Positions 8,878-11,248 of a DNA stretch of 11,248 nt are shown here, in pieces. The number at the start of each line of letters is the position of its first letter. Within the stretch, counting starts at the first letter, position 1. This stretch comes from Neolecta irregularis DAH-3 (taxonomy: Eukaryota; Ascomycota; Neolectomycetes; Neolectales; Neolectaceae). The notes below the pieces were generated by a model. It saw nothing but the letters and a program-made list of their open reading frames with translations. It was not told the DNA's origin and did not search any database. Where the stretch lies: the NCBI GenBank assembly GCA_001929475.1, contig LXFE01000479.1:1-11248 (forward strand). Reading direction: 5' to 3'. Both the position numbers and the translations under genes were made by a program.

Positions 8878-10048
8878 TCATGGAGGTTTGGTACTTACAA
8901 GTCGTCTTTTGGTATCGTCTTCAAGATTAGGATTAGCGTTTAACGAGTGGAACAGTCTATTCCGATCTGAGGAGGGGCGTAATTTCTGAAGTTCACGTTC
9001 CAATGCTTGGATTTTACTTGCGGATTTTTTGGATTCAAAGGTTTGACGTTCCCGGAGGGCACGAAGAGATTGATGAAGAGCGTCCCTTTGAGTTTCGATT
9101 TCTTTTATCCTTTCCGTTGTGTCAAGTAATGGAGCAGCGGCTTTCGGTGCGGAGACTTTCAGATGTTCGATTTCAAGACAAAGTTTTGCCATTTGATCTG
9201 ATTTCTTTTGGAGTAGTTCCTCCGTCTGTAATCAGTACAGATATAGTCAAGGAGATTACATTTTGAAGATGAGATGTCAGACGCTCTTTCTCGTTCCGTA
9301 GGTGTTCCGCAGCATGTTCTAGGGTAGCCAACCGTTCTTTCAAACTGGGAACAACATCTTGCTGAAGCTGATCTCGTTCATCTTGTAGAGCGTCTAGCTG
9401 CAATTTATTCATAGCGATGATGTCTTCGAGGCCTTGCTTAACACTTCGGTCTTCAGCGTATTTCTGTCTCATATCCTCAAGCAATGCTTGCAACTTCGGG
9501 GTTTCTTCATAATCAGAAGCGTGTATGCTGGAGATATCCAGTTCTTGAATTCGTCGTTCGAGTTGGGTCTGCTTTTCTTCGAGCGAGGGTCTGCTAGCGC
9601 CATAACCCTTGCCAGGCGAGCCGGAACCCACGTCGGAAAAGTAATCGCTCGACCTGTAGTGTCGCTTCTGAGGCTTTCCGCCGTTCAAAGCAAGGTCGAC
9701 ATCGTCTTGCAATTGAGAAATCATGTCTTCCAGATCCATCTCTCGCCGAATTAATCGAGCAAGATCCGAAGAGACCGACCGTAGCTCTGTTTCCAATGCG
9801 GCGACTTTGTTGACGTCTGCATCGGCAGCAGAGGGGAAGTTCTGTTCCGAGGCCTGTGAGCTCTGGTGCCGATGGGTTTGGGGCCAACGGAATAGCGAGG
9901 AAAAGGCGGAGGAGGATTTGCCAAGGAGTTCTGAGGAGGCTTCTGAGGCAAGAGCAAGGGTCGGGATTTCTATAAATGCGGGCTTCCCTTTGTTGGGCGG
10001 CGGCATTGGAGTTGGCTGGGTGACAAAAGAGTGGTCGGCATCGCCCAC
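8878..10048 (-). CDS. Coiled-coil protein of unknown function, 5' end unresolved and 3' end possibly truncated
   Basis: Two exons are clear: 10048-9260 and 9225 onward, joined by a 34-nt intron (GTAATC, TACTGATTACAG). Position 10048 is GTG and not a proven start; the first in-frame ATG is at 10006, and an upstream exon is likely. Numbered from 10048, residues 1-80 are Pro/Ser-rich. RLIRREMDLEDMISQLQDD spans about 98-116 and SSDYFSDVGSGSP about 133-145. Long heptad-like helices fill about 154-300 (ERRIQELD, KLQALLEDMRQKYAEDRSVK, ERDQLQQDVVPSLKERL). QRDALHQSLRALRERQ is at about 309-324. The RREMDLED and QRDALH motifs fit a coiled-coil family I recall from basidiomycete genomes, probably cytoskeletal or septation-related, but I know no demonstrated function. 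The frame ends at TGA 8880-8878 after a perfect GTAAGT donor at 8898, so either the protein stops there (378 residues from 10048) or further exons were lost or lie elsewhere. Confidence 0.7.
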
Positions 10049-10440
10049 CTGCGAGTCGCTCCTGAAACGGCGTGCGTGCGGTTGTTTGCGCGTGGACGGT
10101 CACCCGGTGGAGCTTGGGGATGGGCGATGGCGCAGGCAAATGCAACGAGAAGCGGGGCGGGCGATCGCGGAGCGGGGTGGCGGGGGAATCCGGGGCGCAG
10201 GGACAGTCGGGCAGCGGCTTCGAGCACAGGCGGATGCCCCGGCCCACGCTAGCCGGCAGCCGTTTCGGGCTAGGCGACCGCTGGAACACCGCCAGCGGGC
10301 TTCTGTCCAGGTCGGCGTCCGCATACAGGCCACATTGCGCGACGGGCGAGCCCGGGTTCGGTGGCACTCGCCTGGGCCGCCCCGGCGACTGGGCCCGCGG
10401 GTTTCCGACGACCACGCGGGCGACAATTTTGGCGAGAGAG
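10049..10440 (-). other. GC-rich block upstream of the coiled-coil gene, possible 5' coding exon
   Basis: Composition changes sharply here: 46 of 60 bases at 10141-10200 are G or C, while the neighbouring coding and intergenic DNA is near 40-50 percent. All minus frames are long-open because of composition. One consistent model uses a donor GTGACC at 10106 and an acceptor TTTCAG ending at 10065 (42 nt). It joins a frame ending RPSPSSTG to SDSQVGDADHSF and continues into the coiled-coil gene without a stop. A second minus frame reads FQRSPSPKRLPAS and FSLHLPAPSPIPK, also plausible Ser/Pro-rich coding. I cannot decide between them or fix an ATG. Confidence 0.35.
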
Positions 10441-11092
10441 ACGGAGAGGGGTGGTTATCTGGGCGACTGGCGGGAAGCGCAGTTGTTTGCTCGTTCGGGT
10501 TGTTTGCCGTTCACCGGAAGAGGGGTTAGTTGCCCGTTCAGCGGAGGCAGCGGTTCGTTGCTAGGTTTGGTGGGCCACAACTGGTTCAGAAGCAAAAGGC
10601 GAGCGACATATCGTTCTGGTGCAATTGAACGCAAGGAGGCTTTGGGGGGGCATTCGGGTGTACAATACGCCCAATCGGGCGGGTGCCTTGCGTGTCTCAC
10701 CACCATCCCATTTCCGTCCTCAAGGCCCCGATGGTGCAGGGGCACGCAGCATTGTCTTTCCGCACAAACAGCCTCCTTAGCCTGTTCGCCAACTACTCTC
10801 TAAGGAAATGAGCCCGCCAATTGGCCGGTCAAGTTGAATAAAATGAATCACTACAACTTTTGCTCTTAGCAGTGCACCTTGAGCCTGCTTCCTCCTGTGA
10901 TTTGGTTGCTCCCAATGTCTGGGATATCCATTCCCTTCAACATCCACCCCGCCTCTCAGAAAGAGCTTGAGCTCACCACGTTGACTTCTCCCTCAGGTCT
11001 CCTCAAATGTGCCCTTCTCAACCAGGGCCCCTCCATTGTATCTCTAATCAAGGAATCAACCCACCAGATCTGGGCTCAGTGTTGGCTATGGG

Positions 11093-11114
11093 CCATGGGC
11101 TTTTAAGCCCATGG
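11093..11114. repeat. Perfect palindromic stem, GCCCATGG family copy 3
   Basis: CCATGGGCTT at 11093-11102 and AAGCCCATGG at 11105-11114 pair exactly around a 2-base TT loop. GGGCC and GGGCT words flank both sides (11071-11129). The inverted 14-mer AGCCCATGGCCCAT is shared with the hairpin at 8790-8828, linking the two copies. Confidence 0.65.
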
Positions 11115-11130
11115 GTCGAAACGGGCTTTT

Positions 11131-11138
11131 TCACGTGA
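11131..11138. promoter_or_regulatory. TCACGTGA box (possible bHLH-type binding site)
   Basis: An 8-bp palindrome containing CACGTG, the core bound by basic helix-loop-helix factors such as Cbf1 in fungi. It lies about 60 bp before the CT-rich stretch and ATG near 11201. A site this short can occur by chance. Confidence 0.3.
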
Positions 11139-11248
11139 TATTAAATAATACTTTGCAGCCCTTCTCCTCCCATTTCTCCTCCCTAACCGCCACTTTGAGG
11201 ATGTCCTTCGTTCGTTTGCCGGTGGCGGTGGTTAGTGGCTGGGGGGGG

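Larger units (their letters stand above)
10441..11248. other. Right-hand intergenic region, no supported gene
   Basis: No frame here gives a recognisable protein. The plus strand has G runs (seven at about 10645-10651, and at the window end). There is a pyrimidine-rich stretch at about 10880-11040, the GCCCATGG palindrome at 11093-11114 and a TCACGTGA box. From 11157 to 11197 the plus strand is rich in CTCC/TTCTCC words, like a fungal promoter or leader, followed by ATG at 11201 with 16 open codons to the edge. This could be the upstream region of another plus-strand gene, but the coding evidence is too short to call. Confidence 0.5.

Noticed and set aside
9723-10529. 268-codon plus-strand frame
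   Set aside because: It is antisense to clear coding of the coiled-coil gene in its first third and composition-driven in the rest.
10072-10803. 243-codon plus-strand frame across the GC-rich block
   Set aside because: High GC lowers stop frequency, the product is Gly/Arg-rich without a domain, and it is antisense to the likely 5' end of the coiled-coil gene.
1-11248. CRISPR arrays, prokaryotic operons, tRNA or rRNA genes
   Set aside because: No regularly spaced repeats, no tRNA T-arm or rRNA-like sequence was found, and the intron-rich genes are eukaryotic.

Overview
The window looks like nuclear DNA of a filamentous fungus, most likely a basidiomycete. Genes are split by many very short GT-AG introns (mostly 34-40 nt). 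Gene density is moderate on both strands, and the intergenic DNA carries MITE-like and palindromic repeats. The coiled-coil gene on the right looks like a family I associate with basidiomycetes (from memory, not searched).

Layout from left to right. (1) Positions 1-166, minus strand: the 5' end of a gene running off the left edge. It encodes a type II membrane anchor followed by a segment resembling the start of a family 25 glycosyltransferase. (2) 167-1580: intergenic DNA with a GC-rich palindromic repeat (208-275) and the NOG2 leader. (3) 1581-3591, plus strand: NOG2, a circularly permuted GTPase of 60S ribosome assembly, six exons, 522 residues. (4) 3592-4451: convergent intergenic DNA. 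(5) 4452-7643, minus strand: mitochondrial isoleucyl-tRNA synthetase (ISM1 type), twelve exons, 929 residues, with one probable GC-AG intron. (6) 7644-8877: non-coding DNA with a 209-bp MITE (8532-8740) and a strong 39-bp hairpin (8790-8828). (7) 8878-10048, minus strand: a coiled-coil protein whose 3' end runs up to the hairpin and MITE and whose 5' end lies in or beyond a very GC-rich block (about 10049-10440). (8) 10441-11248: non-coding DNA with a third GCCCATGG palindrome and a TCACGTGA box.

The genes do not form a pathway. NOG2 serves cytosolic ribosome biogenesis and ISM1 serves mitochondrial translation; they are convergent neighbours. I found no novel multi-gene system. The main points of interest are the uniformly tiny introns, the probable GC-AG intron, the MITE, a dispersed GCCCATGG palindrome family, and the apparently shortened coiled-coil gene beside those repeats. 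Gene structures were assembled by hand from splice signals, reading phase and family motifs. They have no transcript support.
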